64,000 bases of DNA, taken from NCBI RefSeq assembly GCF_030252325.1, contig NZ_CP126981.1:1798001-1862000 (forward strand), written 5' to 3'. Position 1 is the stretch's first letter. Every line of letters begins with the position of its first letter. The notes beneath the pieces were generated by a model. The model worked only from the letters and a program-made list of their open reading frames with translations. It was not told where the DNA came from and made no database searches. This DNA is from Candidatus Mycobacterium wuenschmannii. Its GTDB lineage: Bacteria > Actinomycetota > Actinomycetes > Mycobacteriales > Mycobacteriaceae. Of this stretch, positions 51,007 through 61,212 are shown piece after piece. The position numbers and the translations under genes were made by a program.

Positions 51007-53004
51007 CTACCGCTCGCGACGGGCCATCTCGGCCAGCATCGCGTTGTAGGCGACGAGTTCGGCATCCTCGTCGCGGTCGGCGGCGCGATCGAGCCGACGG
51101 GCGGTTCGCTCGTCGCTGCGCGACCATTGCACCAACAGCGCGATCATCACGACGGCCAACGGAATTTCACCTGCGGCCCAAGCCATTCCGCCGCCGAGCC
51201 GCTGGTCGCCGACCAGGTCGGTGTGCCAGCTCAGCTGCAGCGCCCGGTAAAAGCTCTCGCCGAGCACCTTCTCCATGCTCATCAGGATGATCGCGAAGAA
51301 CGCGTGCAAAGGCAGCGACGCAAACACCACCGCCACCTTGGCCAGCGGCGGGATCGGCCGCGGCGTCGGATCGACGCCGATGACCACCCAGTAGAACAGG
51401 TAGCCGCTGGCCAGGAAGTGCACGTTCATCACCAGGTGGCCGATGTGGCTGCCGACGGCGGCATCGAAAATCCCGCCCAGGTACAGCCCGTAGAACCCCG
51501 CGACGAACAGCGCCGTCGCCACCACCGGGTTGGTCAGGATCTTCGAGATCCTGCTGTGCAGAGCGGCCAGCAGCCATTCGCGCATGCCCGGCGGTTCGCC
51601 CCGCCCGGCGGCCGGCAGGGCGCGCAGCGCGAGACCGACCGGCCCGCCCAGCACCAACAGGATCGGCACCAGCATCGACAGCATCATGTGCGCGGCCATG
51701 TGCATGCTGAACATCGCCGGCATGTAGCGCCCGATGCCCGACGACGTGACGAACAGCAGCGTCAGGCAGCCCAGCAGCCAGGCCACCGTCCGCCCCTTCG
51801 GCCACGCGTCGCCGCGCCGCCGCAGCCGTCGCACGCCGGCCAGGTACAGCGCGGCGAAGATGATCGATGCGGAGCCGAAGATCAGGTCGAACCGCCAGTC
51901 GATCAATACCCGCGCCGGTGTCGGCGGCCCGGCGAAGTCGTAGCCGATCTTGACGTCGGGTATCGACGGGATGCCGATGGGCAGCGGCGGCGGCGGAGTG
52001 CGGCCCAGCCCGACCGCGACGCCGAATGTCAGACCGAACAAGACCGCCTCGACGACCGCCAGCCGGACCAGTCGGTCTCGCGAACTCGGATCCTCTTGCA
52101 GCGCAGCCACTCCCGCGCGTCGTTGCCGCCACCCGACGGCACCGAGCAGACACAACGCCACGAACTTGACCACGACCAGCCGTCCGTAGTCGCTGTAGAG
52201 CAGATCCGCCGGGCGGATGCGCACCGCCGCGTTGACGACACCGCTGAGCGCCATCGCCCCGAAGCACCACAACGCGATAGTCGAGAACCGCCGCGCGGCC
52301 AGATCGGCATGGCCGCCGCCGCGGAGCACGTGCGCCAGCAGGGCCATCAGCCCACCGGCCCACAGGCCGCCCGCGAACAGGTGGATCAGCAGGCTGTTGG
52401 TCGCCAGGTCGTGCGATCCACCCGCCGATGAGTGGCCGGTCAAACCGAGCGGGACCAGCGTCACCAGCGACCCGGCCAACAGCAGCGGCGCCCACGACCA
52501 GCGCAGCACCGGGAGGCTGGCGATCGTCACCACCGCGGCCAGCAGCGCGGTCCATCGCCACGCCGCCGAGATGTTGATGATGCCGGCCAGCGACCACAGG
52601 TCGGCGGGACCCAGGTGCGCGGTGACCGGCTGACCCGACACGTCGGACACGGTGAGCGGGACCAGCAGCGCGGCGCACACCGTCCACACCCCGGCAGCCA
52701 CCGTCCCGACGCGCAGCGCCCGATAGCCGTCGACGTCCAGGACGCCGCTGTCCTGCGGCGGCACCAGGAACGCGGCCGTCAGGAACGATCCCACCGCGAC
52801 CACCGCCGCGGTCTCGCCGGCCGCGCGGACGAATGGCAGCCCGAGCGTGGTGACCGGGCCCGGATTCGGCAGCCCGGTCGCGGTCAACGCAGCCGCCAGA
52901 GACAGCACCCCGATGCCCGCAGCGGTGCACCCGGCCAACGCCGCCACCCCGATGAGCAGCGGCCACGCCGCGGCGCGGCGGGTGGCGGCCGGAGGACCCG
53001 TCAT
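51007..53004 (-). CDS. CopD-CtaG fusion membrane protein, copper handling/oxidase assembly
   Basis: This 665-residue integral membrane protein has some fourteen hydrophobic segments. The N-terminal half fits the CopD copper-resistance family (TNSLLIHLFAGGLWAGGLMALL). The C-terminal half fits caa3-type CtaG, with His-rich helices MFSMHMAAHMMLSML and GHLVMNVHFLASGYLFYWV. The fused form resembles Rv0102, which lies elsewhere in M. tuberculosis. It probably helps deliver copper to cytochrome oxidase or across the membrane. It lies 25 nt after plsB2 and directly beside the IS30 element. I do not recall it at this locus in M. tuberculosis. Confidence 0.85.
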   Translation of the reverse strand: MTGPPAATRRAAAWPLLIGVAALAGCTAAGIGVLSLAAALTATGLPNPGPVTTLGLPFVRAAGETAAVVAVGSFLTAAFLVPPQDSGVLDVDGYRALRVGTVAAGVWTVCAALLVPLTVSDVSGQPVTAHLGPADLWSLAGIINISAAWRWTALLAAVVTIASLPVLRWSWAPLLLAGSLVTLVPLGLTGHSSAGGSHDLATNSLLIHLFAGGLWAGGLMALLAHVLRGGGHADLAARRFSTIALWCFGAMALSGVVNAAVRIRPADLLYSDYGRLVVVKFVALCLLGAVGWRQRRAGVAALQEDPSSRDRLVRLAVVEAVLFGLTFGVAVGLGRTPPPPLPIGIPSIPDVKIGYDFAGPPTPARVLIDWRFDLIFGSASIIFAALYLAGVRRLRRRGDAWPKGRTVAWLLGCLTLLFVTSSGIGRYMPAMFSMHMAAHMMLSMLVPILLVLGGPVGLALRALPAAGRGEPPGMREWLLAALHSRISKILTNPVVATALFVAGFYGLYLGGIFDAAVGSHIGHLVMNVHFLASGYLFYWVVIGVDPTPRPIPPLAKVAVVFASLPLHAFFAIILMSMEKVLGESFYRALQLSWHTDLVGDQRLGGGMAWAAGEIPLAVVMIALLVQWSRSDERTARRLDRAADRDEDAELVAYNAMLAEMARRER

Positions 53005-53029
53005 ACCCCAAAGGGTACGGCCGCGTTAC

Positions 53030-55372
53030 CTACGCCCGTTCCGCGCCGCGTGCCTCAACCTCGCGCGCGATGAACTGGTTGCGCGCGATCTGCGCGACGT
53101 GGTCGAAGTCCTGCAGGATCGCCTGCAATTCGCGGCGGAATGTGACGCGGCGCTCGGCGAGATCCGGTGCGGGTTCAAGCAGATCCTGATCGCCGACGAC
53201 CTGACGCGCGGTGTCGAACAGCAGCGTCGACACCGGTTCGCTGCTGCGCACCCGGCCCTGCGCGACGTATTGCTTGCCGACGCCGAGCGCCAACTGGGTG
53301 AGCTCCTTGGCGCCGATGTCCGCCGGGGCATCGCGCAGCACGTCGGCGACGATCTCGTAGGCCTCGAAGAACACCCGCAGCATCGCGTCCGACATCAGCG
53401 GCCGCTTCGCGTAGAGCATTGCGTCGATCTCGGCGGTGCCGGCCGCGACCTGCGCCTCCCACCCGTCGTTCCACGCCATCTCGTCGGCGATGTTCTGCCG
53501 GAAAGCCGCCGAGTCGGCGAAGTAGAAGTCGAATTTCAGCAAGTCGCGCAGGCGCATCGCCTGCGTCCAGAACGCCTCGAGGTGATCGCCTTCCGCCCGG
53601 GCGGCGTAGGCCAGCGCCAACTCGACGATCACGGTCTCCAGGAACGCGTGGATCACCGAGTTCCGGTAGAACGCCGCGGTGTGTTCGTCCTCGGGGGCGA
53701 TGCGCCACACGGGTTCCCGGCCGCCGTCCACCCGGGTCACCGGATGGCCGTTCGACAGTGAATCGACGGCTGCCCGAACACCTTCCGGGGTGCGCAAGCG
53801 CAGCGCGCTGGTCGACATCGGGGTGTTCTTGCGTTCGAGGTAGTCCAGCGAGTCCTGCAAGGTGTGATGCAACTGGGTCAGCGTCAACGCCACGCCGTGC
53901 GTTGTCAACAACAGCGCCGAGACCAGACCGGTCGCGTTGACCGGCGTCGACTGCAGGATCCGCCAGGCGACCTCGAACGACATCTTCTGCAGCGCAAGCC
54001 GTTTGGCGGCATCGTCGTCGGCGACGTCGCCGTGGGAGGGGCCGAGGTAGTCGCGCATCGACACCGCTTCCGGGAAGCGGACGTAGATCTTGCCGTAATT
54101 GCGTTCGCCCTGCGCCTTGATGAAGTTGTACATCCAGCTCAGACCCTCGGCACGCTTCTCGCCGCCACGGGCGTAGGCCGCATACTCGGCGGTCTCGTGC
54201 AACTGGTCGAAACTGATCGAAACCCCTTGCAGCAGAATGTCGTCGCTGCGGCCATCCAGATATGCGTCGGCCACGTAACTCATCAGTCCGAGCTTGGGCG
54301 GCAACATCTTCCCGGTGCGTGAGCGGGTGCCCTCGATCGACCAGCTCAGGTTGAAGCGCTTCTCCACCACGTAGCCCACGTACTCCCTGAGCACGTACTT
54401 GTAGACGGGGTCGTTGCCGATGTTGCGCCGGATGAAAATGGTCCCGGCGCGGCGCAGTAGCGGCCCCATGAACCCGAAAGCCAGGTTGACACCGGCGAAT
54501 ACGTGCACGGGTGGCAGCCGGTTCTCCTGCATGGCGACGGGCATGACAGCGCCGTCGATGTAGGACCGGTGCGAGAACAACAGCACCGCGGGGTGCGCTT
54601 CCAGGGCGGTGCGCAGCGCGGCGACTTGATATTCGTCGTAGTCGATTTCGCGGTCGAACCCGCGGCTGAACAGCCGTCCCAGCACCCCGACGAGGTCGAC
54701 GGACGCGCGACTCCAGCCGGTGGCCAGTTCGTCGAGCATCTTGCCGGCCTTTTCCAGGTCGGCGCCGGGGATCTTTTCCAGGCCGGCGCGGAATCTGGCC
54801 GATGCCATGATCTCTGGCCGAACAAGTCGCGGCGATTTGTACTGCGGCCCGAGGATCCGGTATTCGGCACGTTCCATGGCCAACAGCGCGCGGCGGGTTA
54901 CGAAGTGCGCGAATTCGCGGGGATTGTCGCCGACGGTGATGTCGCGCCACTGCTGACGAAGCTCGGATACCTTGGCCGACTCACCGGCCACCACTTGCGC
55001 GCGAGCCCGATCGGACCGAAGGATCAGGCGCTGCAGACGTTCGCTGGGCTGGTAGGGGTTTCGGCCCGGCAGCAACGCCGTCAGGCGGTTCAGTGCCGTC
55101 GCATCGGCGCGCGGCATCCAGAAGACCCGCACCGGCACGATCGACCGGTCTTCGTCCATCTCCAGTTGTTCGACCAATTGTGCCAGTGCGCCCGGCGACG
55201 GGTCCTGCTCGGGTAGCGCGAGCACTTCGAGACTGGACTCAGGGTGTCGAGCACGCTGCTGGTCGACCCACGCGGCCAGCAACTCCGACTCGATGGGCGA
55301 GGACGCCGCCGCCAGTACCAGCGTGGGGGCGCCGGTGGTGAACTGCCCGACGTCGTCGGACTCGGTCGTCAC
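53030..55372 (-). CDS. plsB2: Glycerol-3-phosphate acyltransferase
   Basis: PlsB2 acylates glycerol-3-phosphate, the first committed step of phospholipid and triacylglycerol synthesis at the inner membrane. The 780-residue protein carries the HX4D motif in FSHRSYIDG near residue 265, then [10 protein letters not shown] and the EGTRSRTGK block, all typical of PlsB. The start is GTG at 55370-55372, overlapping the plsC stop by 4 nt. A much longer frame upstream is only a shifted reading of plsC. Confidence 0.94.
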   Translation of the reverse strand: MTTESDDVGQFTTGAPTLVLAAASSPIESELLAAWVDQQRARHPESSLEVLALPEQDPSPGALAQLVEQLEMDEDRSIVPVRVFWMPRADATALNRLTALLPGRNPYQPSERLQRLILRSDRARAQVVAGESAKVSELRQQWRDITVGDNPREFAHFVTRRALLAMERAEYRILGPQYKSPRLVRPEIMASARFRAGLEKIPGADLEKAGKMLDELATGWSRASVDLVGVLGRLFSRGFDREIDYDEYQVAALRTALEAHPAVLLFSHRSYIDGAVMPVAMQENRLPPVHVFAGVNLAFGFMGPLLRRAGTIFIRRNIGNDPVYKYVLREYVGYVVEKRFNLSWSIEGTRSRTGKMLPPKLGLMSYVADAYLDGRSDDILLQGVSISFDQLHETAEYAAYARGGEKRAEGLSWMYNFIKAQGERNYGKIYVRFPEAVSMRDYLGPSHGDVADDDAAKRLALQKMSFEVAWRILQSTPVNATGLVSALLLTTHGVALTLTQLHHTLQDSLDYLERKNTPMSTSALRLRTPEGVRAAVDSLSNGHPVTRVDGGREPVWRIAPEDEHTAAFYRNSVIHAFLETVIVELALAYAARAEGDHLEAFWTQAMRLRDLLKFDFYFADSAAFRQNIADEMAWNDGWEAQVAAGTAEIDAMLYAKRPLMSDAMLRVFFEAYEIVADVLRDAPADIGAKELTQLALGVGKQYVAQGRVRSSEPVSTLLFDTARQVVGDQDLLEPAPDLAERRVTFRRELQAILQDFDHVAQIARNQFIAREVEARGAERA

Positions 55373-57096
55373 GATCGCCCCTTGGGCCGCGGCGTATTCG
55401 GTTGTGCCTTGGTCGCTTTGGTTGGCGCGACCTTCTTCGCGGCCACCTTTTTGGCGGGCACGGCCTTCTTGGCGGGTGCGGCCTTCTTGGCGGGTGAAGC
55501 CTTCTTCGCGGGAGCCTTCTTGGCGGGAGACTTCTTGGCGGGTGCGGCCTTCTTCGCGGGAGCCTTCTTCGCAGGGGCGGCCTTGGCGGGCTTCTTGCGG
55601 TACACGTCGTGGTCGGGCAATTCTTCGACCGGCCAGTCGGCCAGCGTATCGATATAGAGTTGGCGCACCTCGGCGATCCGTTCCGACAACGTCTCGACGG
55701 TCCAGTCGGCGACCGAAATCGGCGGGAACACCGCGACATCCACCGTTCCGGGGTTCATCGTCGTCGAGTTGCGGGCGGCGATGATCTCGGCGTTGCGGAT
55801 CACGATCGGCACGATCGGTATGCCCACCGACATCGCCATCCGGAACGGCCCCTTCTTGAACGGCCCGACGCTGGTGGTGTCCAGCCGGGTGCCCTCGGGG
55901 GCGATCATGATCGAAAGCCCTTGCCGGGCACGCTCTTCCACCTTTTGCAACGTCTCGATGGCCGCGGCCGGGTTGTCCCGATCGATGAAGACCGAGTCGA
56001 GCGCCTTGCCCAGGGTGCCCATGATCGGGTCGTTCTCGAGTTCCTTCTTGCCGACTGAGACCCAGTTGTCGCGGATCAGCGCACCGGTAATGACCGGGTC
56101 GACCTGGTTGCGGTGGTTGAAGATGAACACTGCGGGCCGTTCGGCCGTCAGGTTCTCCTCGCCGAGGATGTTGAGCTGAACACCGCTGGCGGTCAACAGC
56201 ATCTGCGACCACGTCGCGGTGAAGAAGTTGACCCCTCGGCGCCGGCTGCGGGTCAGCAGCCCGATGCCGAGCGCCCCGGCCGCGACGGGAACCACCGAGC
56301 CGACGCCGGCCAGCGTGCGTAGTTGCGCGGTGATGCCGCCGCCACTGCGGCTGGTGAAACGCAGGATGGGCCAGCCCCGCCGCTTCGCGACCGCTGCCAT
56401 CTTGCCTTCGGGGTTGGTCGGCCGCGGATTGCCGACCAGATACATCAACGCGACGTCTTCGTCGCCGTCGGCGTAGAAGTAGCTGTCCTTGAGGTCAATC
56501 CCGTTCTCGCCGGCGAACTTCTGCACCGCGGTGGCCTTGCCCGGACCCCACAGGATGGGGGCGACGATCTCACCGGTGAGCACCCCGTCGTCGTCGGTCT
56601 CGAACTTGTTGGTGAGCGTGTTGACGATGCCGAGGAAGCGCGCGACCGGTGCCACCTGGATGGTCAGCGCCGACGAGCTGAGCACCACCGTGTGCCCGCG
56701 GGCCAGGTGGGCGCGTACCAGTTCGCGCATCTCCGGATAGACCCGAGATTCGATGCGCTGCATGAACAGTCGCTCACCGATCTCGTCGAGGTCGCTGAGC
56801 ATGCGACCGCGCAGCGCGCTCGACGCCTTGCTGATCAACTCCTCGAATTCGATGCGGCCGAGCTGATGGTTGAGCCCGGCGGTGACCATGCTGATCAGCT
56901 CGCCGACGCCCATGTCGCGGCGCCTCAGTCGTTCCTGGGTGAGGATCACCGCAGTGAAGCCGGCCACCAACGTGCCGTCCATGTCGAAGAAGGCACCGAT
57001 CTCGGGCCCGGGTGGGCTGGCCATGATCTCGGCCACCGAGCCCGGCAGCCGGAGTTCGCGAGCCGGTTTCTGCGCCTCGCCGTTCTGCTTGCTCAT
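55369..57096 (-). CDS. plsC: Bifunctional HAD phosphatase-like/1-acylglycerol-3-phosphate acyltransferase with basic tail
   Basis: This 575-residue protein corresponds to Rv2483c. The N-terminal HAD domain has FFDMDGTLV with Asp38 and Asp40. The PlsC domain has NHRNQVDPV near 320 and IAPEGTR near 398. Residues from about 505 to the end are nearly all Pro, Ala and Lys in [11 protein letters not shown] units, like histone H1 or HupB tails. The HAD half could remove phosphate from a lipid intermediate, the PlsC half makes phosphatidate. The start ATG has GGAGGAG 8 nt upstream, supplied by a repeat copied from the preceding gene. Confidence 0.93.
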   Translation of the reverse strand: MSKQNGEAQKPARELRLPGSVAEIMASPPGPEIGAFFDMDGTLVAGFTAVILTQERLRRRDMGVGELISMVTAGLNHQLGRIEFEELISKASSALRGRMLSDLDEIGERLFMQRIESRVYPEMRELVRAHLARGHTVVLSSSALTIQVAPVARFLGIVNTLTNKFETDDDGVLTGEIVAPILWGPGKATAVQKFAGENGIDLKDSYFYADGDEDVALMYLVGNPRPTNPEGKMAAVAKRRGWPILRFTSRSGGGITAQLRTLAGVGSVVPVAAGALGIGLLTRSRRRGVNFFTATWSQMLLTASGVQLNILGEENLTAERPAVFIFNHRNQVDPVITGALIRDNWVSVGKKELENDPIMGTLGKALDSVFIDRDNPAAAIETLQKVEERARQGLSIMIAPEGTRLDTTSVGPFKKGPFRMAMSVGIPIVPIVIRNAEIIAARNSTTMNPGTVDVAVFPPISVADWTVETLSERIAEVRQLYIDTLADWPVEELPDHDVYRKKPAKAAPAKKAPAKKAAPAKKSPAKKAPAKKASPAKKAAPAKKAVPAKKVAAKKVAPTKATKAQPNTPRPKGRS

Positions 57097-57185
57097 CTGC
57101 GCCGCTCCTCCTCATCGCTGCGCTCTGCATCGTCGCCGGCGGGTCTCATCTGCGCCGCTCCTCCTCATCGCTGCGCTCTGCATCG
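57093..57185 (-). repeat. 40-bp direct repeat, MIRU-like, between the DGAT gene and plsC
   Basis: The 40-bp sequence at 57093-57132 is repeated at 57146-57185, with a 13-bp spacer (period 53 bp). On the minus strand each copy contains GATGAGGAGGAGCGGCGCAG followed by ATGA. The upstream copy holds the last codons and stop of the DGAT gene. The downstream copy supplies the plsC ribosome binding site and start codon. The layout and wording recall mycobacterial interspersed repetitive units. Confidence 0.85.
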
Positions 57186-58612
57186 AACGACGCGGGCACC
57201 GCACGCGCATCGGGATCGCCTGCCAGCGCCAGGATTTCGTTGAACCCGTCGAGGAAACACTGCGCGAACAATTGCTCGTCGCGGATCGCCGCGCGGTCGT
57301 AGCGCGCGGTGATCGTGCAGTAGCCGCCTCGGGAGATCAGCACCACCATCATCGCCACGCCAGGTAATGGGCCAATGCCATACTGCCGCAACACCTTTGC
57401 GCCCGCGAGGAACGTGTCGCCGGGATAGACGGGAACATTACTGGCCTGCACGTCCGATCCCACTACCGAGCCGGTCAGTGATTCCAGCAGCGGACCCGGC
57501 AACACGCTGAGCACCGGCGAGATCGAGCCGATGATGTCCATCGCGGGCTCATCCCGACGCTGGGTCATCTGCAGCCGGATCTTCTGCATGCGGGTGACCG
57601 GATCCTTGGTGCCGACGGGAGCGGCCAGGTTCACGCCGGTGAATCGGTTGCCGCCGGCCGCGTCCGACTCGGCGCGCAGGCTGACCGGTACGGCCATCGG
57701 CAGCGACGAGATCGGCACCCCGAGTGCCTCGTGGTAGCGACCGAGCGCGCCGCACAGGCCGGCCAGGTAGGCGTCGTTGATCGATCCGCCACCGGCTTTC
57801 GCGGCCCGGTGCAGATCCGACAGCGGGATGTCGATGGCCTCGCTGCGAGTCGCCAGGCTGCGACGACTGAGCAGCGGGGACGGCTCGGCGGCACGGGCCA
57901 CCACCCGGGCGCCCGATCGCGCGTAGCTCAGCACGCCCGACATCGCGGCGCTGGGCCGGGCGACTGCCCGCCCGACGGCCGAGGCCGCACCCCACAGTGC
58001 GCCGCCGGCCCCCTTGGCGACGTGGACTGCCAGGTTGTTGAACCCCTCGCGCATCAGGTCGTTGGCGGTCAGGTCCTGCGGAATCGGCTGGTCCGGGGTC
58101 GGCTGCGCGGGCGGATCGCGTTCGAGGTCGTAGATGTGGGCGAACATCTCCACGCTGCCCACACCGTCGGTGACGGCGTGTGAGAGATGCAGCAGCGTCG
58201 CGGCCTTGCCATCCGGCAGGCCCTCGATCAGCGTGGCCGTCCACAGCGGTCGGGCGATGTCCAACGGAGACTGCACCATCACCTCGGCGAGGTCCAGCAC
58301 CTGGCGCAGCGAACCGGGTTCCGAGACGCGCATCCGGCGCACGTGGAAATCCAGATTGAAGTCCGGATCAACCACCCAGCGTGGCGCGGCCGTCGGCAAC
58401 GTCGGCACCACGACCTTCTGGCGCAGCCGCAGCACTTTGCGCGACGCGTTCTCGAAGCGGGTGCGGAACTGGTTCCAGTCGGGCGTGCGGTCCAGGATCT
58501 CCAGCGCCATGATTCCCGAGCGGGTACGGGGATTGGCCTCCCCGCGATGCAACAGGTAATCGACCGGTCCCAGCGCCGTGGGCAACCCGGCCGCGTCGAC
58601 CTGCTCAGCCAT
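57146..58612 (-). CDS. Wax ester synthase/diacylglycerol acyltransferase (WS/DGAT) homologue
   Basis: This 488-residue protein corresponds to Rv2484c. The N-terminal chloramphenicol-acetyltransferase-like half has the active-site region HLSHAVTDG, where the usual HHxxxDG reads Ser144-His145-AVT-Asp149-Gly150. The catalytic second His is kept. The C-terminal half contains VSLRAESDAAGGNRF and SNVPVYPGDTFLAG. It should transfer acyl groups to diacylglycerol or long alcohols, though activity in this branch is often weak. It is the first of three lipid genes in line with plsC and plsB2. Confidence 0.9.
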   Translation of the reverse strand: MAEQVDAAGLPTALGPVDYLLHRGEANPRTRSGIMALEILDRTPDWNQFRTRFENASRKVLRLRQKVVVPTLPTAAPRWVVDPDFNLDFHVRRMRVSEPGSLRQVLDLAEVMVQSPLDIARPLWTATLIEGLPDGKAATLLHLSHAVTDGVGSVEMFAHIYDLERDPPAQPTPDQPIPQDLTANDLMREGFNNLAVHVAKGAGGALWGAASAVGRAVARPSAAMSGVLSYARSGARVVARAAEPSPLLSRRSLATRSEAIDIPLSDLHRAAKAGGGSINDAYLAGLCGALGRYHEALGVPISSLPMAVPVSLRAESDAAGGNRFTGVNLAAPVGTKDPVTRMQKIRLQMTQRRDEPAMDIIGSISPVLSVLPGPLLESLTGSVVGSDVQASNVPVYPGDTFLAGAKVLRQYGIGPLPGVAMMVVLISRGGYCTITARYDRAAIRDEQLFAQCFLDGFNEILALAGDPDARAVPASFDAERSDEEERRR

Positions 58613-58844
58613 TGACAGCCCCCCGCGTCAACGCCGCCATTGCCACTCAGACCTCCCGTTTCGAATCGGCCGCGCGCCCCGATCTCGGGCCAGCGTGGGC
58701 AACTCCAAACTAGTCCGGTTCACGCGACGGCGGTAGCCGATTGTCCGGATCAGAGTCCGAGTTCAACCACGTCTCAGGTGCCGTACGAATCACCCTGTGG
58801 TGCTGCCGAATTGGCAGCGAGCAAACGCCTGAGCGGTTGGCGAC
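58613..58844. other. Spacer between lipQ and the WS/DGAT gene
   Basis: About 230 bp with no supported gene or clear promoter. Confidence 0.35.
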
Positions 58845-60092
58845 CTAGCCGGTCGATGCGACGCGCTTGCGCATCGACCTCGTCCCCGAGCGCTGATGCC
58901 GACCGTGAACGGCACCCAGGAAGTCGGCGACCGCGTCGGCCGCCAGACGAGAGCGAACGGTCGCGAACAAGTCGAAAGCGTGGTGTGCATTGGGCAATTC
59001 GGCGTAGCCGACGGTGGCCGCACCGGCGTCGCGGAGTGCGTCGCAGAACGAGCGAGCCTGCACGCTCGGGATCACCGAATCGCTCTCGCCGTGCAGGACG
59101 AAGAACGGCGGCGCGTCGCGGTGCACGTGCGAAATCGGCGAGGCCAGCTCGAAAAGGCCGGGGTTGTCGGCATATTGCTCTTTCATGACGAACAGTTCGA
59201 GGAACTGCATCATCATGTCGTGCATTTTCGCGGTATCGGTCAGGTCGTAGACGCCGTAATACGGTGCGGCGGCCTGCACGGTCGTGTCGGCGTCCTCGAA
59301 ACCGGGCTGCAGACTCGGATCGTTCGCGGTGAGCGCGACGAGGGCAGCCAGGTGGCCGCCCGCCGAACCGCCGGTGACCGCAATGAAGTCGGGGTCGCCG
59401 CCGTAGTCGGCGATGTTCTCGCGGACCCAGGCCAGCGCGCGTTTGACGTCGACGATGTGTCCCGGCCACGCGTTGCGCGGGCTCTTGCAGTAGTCGATCG
59501 ACACGCAGACCCAACCGAGTTCGGCCATCCGGCCCATCAGTGGATAGCCCTGGGGCCGTCTGCCGTTGACGGTCCACGCACCGCCCGGGATCTGCAGCAG
59601 TACGGGTGCCTTGTGACCCGGTTTGATGTCGCGGTGCCGCCAGATGTCGAGCATGTTGTCGCGGACGTTGGGGCCGTACACGATGTCGGAGGTCTCCGCG
59701 GCGTAGCGGCGATGACCGCCCGCGGAGTGCAGCACACCGCCCCGGCGCTCGGGCCGGTCGTCGATCGGGTGATGAACGGAATCGCGGTAGTGCTCACCAA
59801 GAGCCTCGTCAAGCGCGGCGGTGAGAATCCGGTCGGAACGCTGGGCCGCCCAGCCGGTGGCGACCTTGGACAGCGGAGCCACTCCCGACAACGCGTGCCC
59901 GGTGAGGACCTGCGGGGGGAATTCGGACGTGAGCCAGCCGGCCAGGAACCCGGCGACGGTTGGCGAGCCGCGCAGCAGCAGCGAACCCGTGCGGTACGCG
60001 CCGATCGGCCCCGACGCGAGGTGCAACCCGTGGCGCACCATGTCGGCACACGCGCGGGAGTAACGCTCCCGTACTTCCAGGACTGTGGTCAT
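58845..60092 (-). CDS. lipQ: LipQ-like alpha/beta-hydrolase carboxylesterase
   Basis: This 415-residue esterase corresponds to Rv2485c. The oxyanion region reads LLQIPGGAW in place of the usual HGGG. The nucleophile is in TGGSAGGHLAAL near Ser242, the aspartate in LHGESDSVIP and the histidine in PNAHHAFD. The first 100 residues form a helical cap that is not part of the core fold. I chose the ATG at 60090-60092, with GGAG and a nearer AGG upstream. It could act on triacylglycerol or other esters made by the neighbouring genes. Confidence 0.9.
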   Translation of the reverse strand: MTTVLEVRERYSRACADMVRHGLHLASGPIGAYRTGSLLLRGSPTVAGFLAGWLTSEFPPQVLTGHALSGVAPLSKVATGWAAQRSDRILTAALDEALGEHYRDSVHHPIDDRPERRGGVLHSAGGHRRYAAETSDIVYGPNVRDNMLDIWRHRDIKPGHKAPVLLQIPGGAWTVNGRRPQGYPLMGRMAELGWVCVSIDYCKSPRNAWPGHIVDVKRALAWVRENIADYGGDPDFIAVTGGSAGGHLAALVALTANDPSLQPGFEDADTTVQAAAPYYGVYDLTDTAKMHDMMMQFLELFVMKEQYADNPGLFELASPISHVHRDAPPFFVLHGESDSVIPSVQARSFCDALRDAGAATVGYAELPNAHHAFDLFATVRSRLAADAVADFLGAVHGRHQRSGTRSMRKRVASTG

Positions 60093-60283
60093 GACCTGCC
60101 ACTCCTCGTCGTTGAGCACACGTCGCCCGCATGGCGCACGGCATGGCCGTGGGTAGCGTACGTGTGTGGCGGGCCTCACATTAGCCCAATTAGACGTATT
60201 GCCAACAACATTTCCAGCGGCGTTGCGGACGGTCTATACCCAGATTTCACGTTGGCTACACTGACCTGCGCTTGGAGTCTTCG

Positions 60284-60357
60284 GCCCCCGTAGCTCAGCT
60301 GGATAGAGCACATGACTTCTAATCTTGTGGTCGCAGGTTCGAATCCTGCCGGGGGCA
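60284..60357 (+). tRNA. tRNA-Arg (TCT)
   Basis: The acceptor stem pairs GCCCCCG (60284-60290) with CGGGGGC (60350-60356); the discriminator is A. The loop CTTCTAA gives anticodon TCT. The T arm contains GGTTCGAATCC. The anticodon stem CATGA/TCTTG has one T-T mismatch. No CCA is encoded. Confidence 0.94.
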
Positions 60358-60441
60358 CTGAAAGGCTGATGCATCAGATGCTCCTGTGACCAACGGGATA
60401 CATGTGGCGCATGTCGTTCGACAAACTCGCGGAGGTGCCTG

Positions 60442-61197
60442 ATGTCCCCTGAGCTGGTCTTATATCGCGTGGAGAACCGCGTCGCGCTGATCACCGTCAA
60501 CGACCCCGACCGCCGCAACGCCGTCACCGCCGAATCGTCCGCATTGTTGCGGGTCGCTGTGGAGCGCGCCGAGGCCGACCCCGAGGTGCACACCGTCGTC
60601 GTGACCGGCGCAGGCAAGGCGTTCTGCGCCGGGGCCGATCTCAGCGCGCTGGGCAGCGCCGCCGAGGAAGGTCTGCGCCTGCTGTACGACGGCTTCATGG
60701 CCGTCGGCCAGTGCACGCTGCCGACGATCGCGGCCGTGAACGGCCCCGCGGTCGGCGCCGGCCTGAACCTGGCGCTGGCCGCCGACGTACGCATCGCGGG
60801 CCCACATGCGTTGTTCGACGCCCGTTTTCAGAAGTTGGGCATCCATCCCGGCGGCGGAGCGACGTGGATGCTGCACCGCGGCGTCGGGCCTCAGGTGGCC
60901 CGGGCGGCCCTGCTGTTCGGCATGCGCTTCGACGCCGAATCCGCTGTGCGGCACGGCCTTGCACTCAGCGTGGCCGACGACCCGGTGGCCGCGGCGCTGG
61001 AGTTGGCCGCCGGTCCGGCGTCCGCGCCGCGTGAAGTGGTGCTCGCGACCAAAGCCACCATGCGCGCAACCGCCAACCCGGGGTCGCTGGACACCGACCT
61101 GCACGAGCAGGCCAAGAACACCGAGATCGGGCCGCAGGCCCATTCGATTCAGTCGCCGGAGTTCGCGGCCCGGCTGGCCGCGGCCAAACGAAAGTAG
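60442..61197 (+). CDS. echA14: Enoyl-CoA hydratase/isomerase family protein
   Basis: This 251-residue crotonase-fold protein corresponds to Rv2486. The oxyanion-hole segments are [13 protein letters not shown] and [19 protein letters not shown]. The position of the first catalytic glutamate (usually PE in FGQPEI) reads [15 protein letters not shown] here, so that glutamate is absent; the second is retained in FDAESA. Classic hydration is therefore doubtful, and an isomerase, thioesterase-like or other crotonase reaction is possible. The ATG has GGAGG 6 nt upstream. Confidence 0.88.
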   Translation: MSPELVLYRVENRVALITVNDPDRRNAVTAESSALLRVAVERAEADPEVHTVVVTGAGKAFCAGADLSALGSAAEEGLRLLYDGFMAVGQCTLPTIAAVNGPAVGAGLNLALAADVRIAGPHALFDARFQKLGIHPGGGATWMLHRGVGPQVARAALLFGMRFDAESAVRHGLALSVADDPVAAALELAAGPASAPREVVLATKATMRATANPGSLDTDLHEQAKNTEIGPQAHSIQSPEFAARLAAAKRK

Positions 61198-61212
61198 CGG
61201 CAACCGAATTCG

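Noticed and set aside
55373..56212. A roughly 280-residue N-terminal extension of PlsB2
   Set aside because: This is plsC read in another frame. The GTG at 55370-55372 overlaps the plsC stop by 4 nt, as expected for coupled genes.
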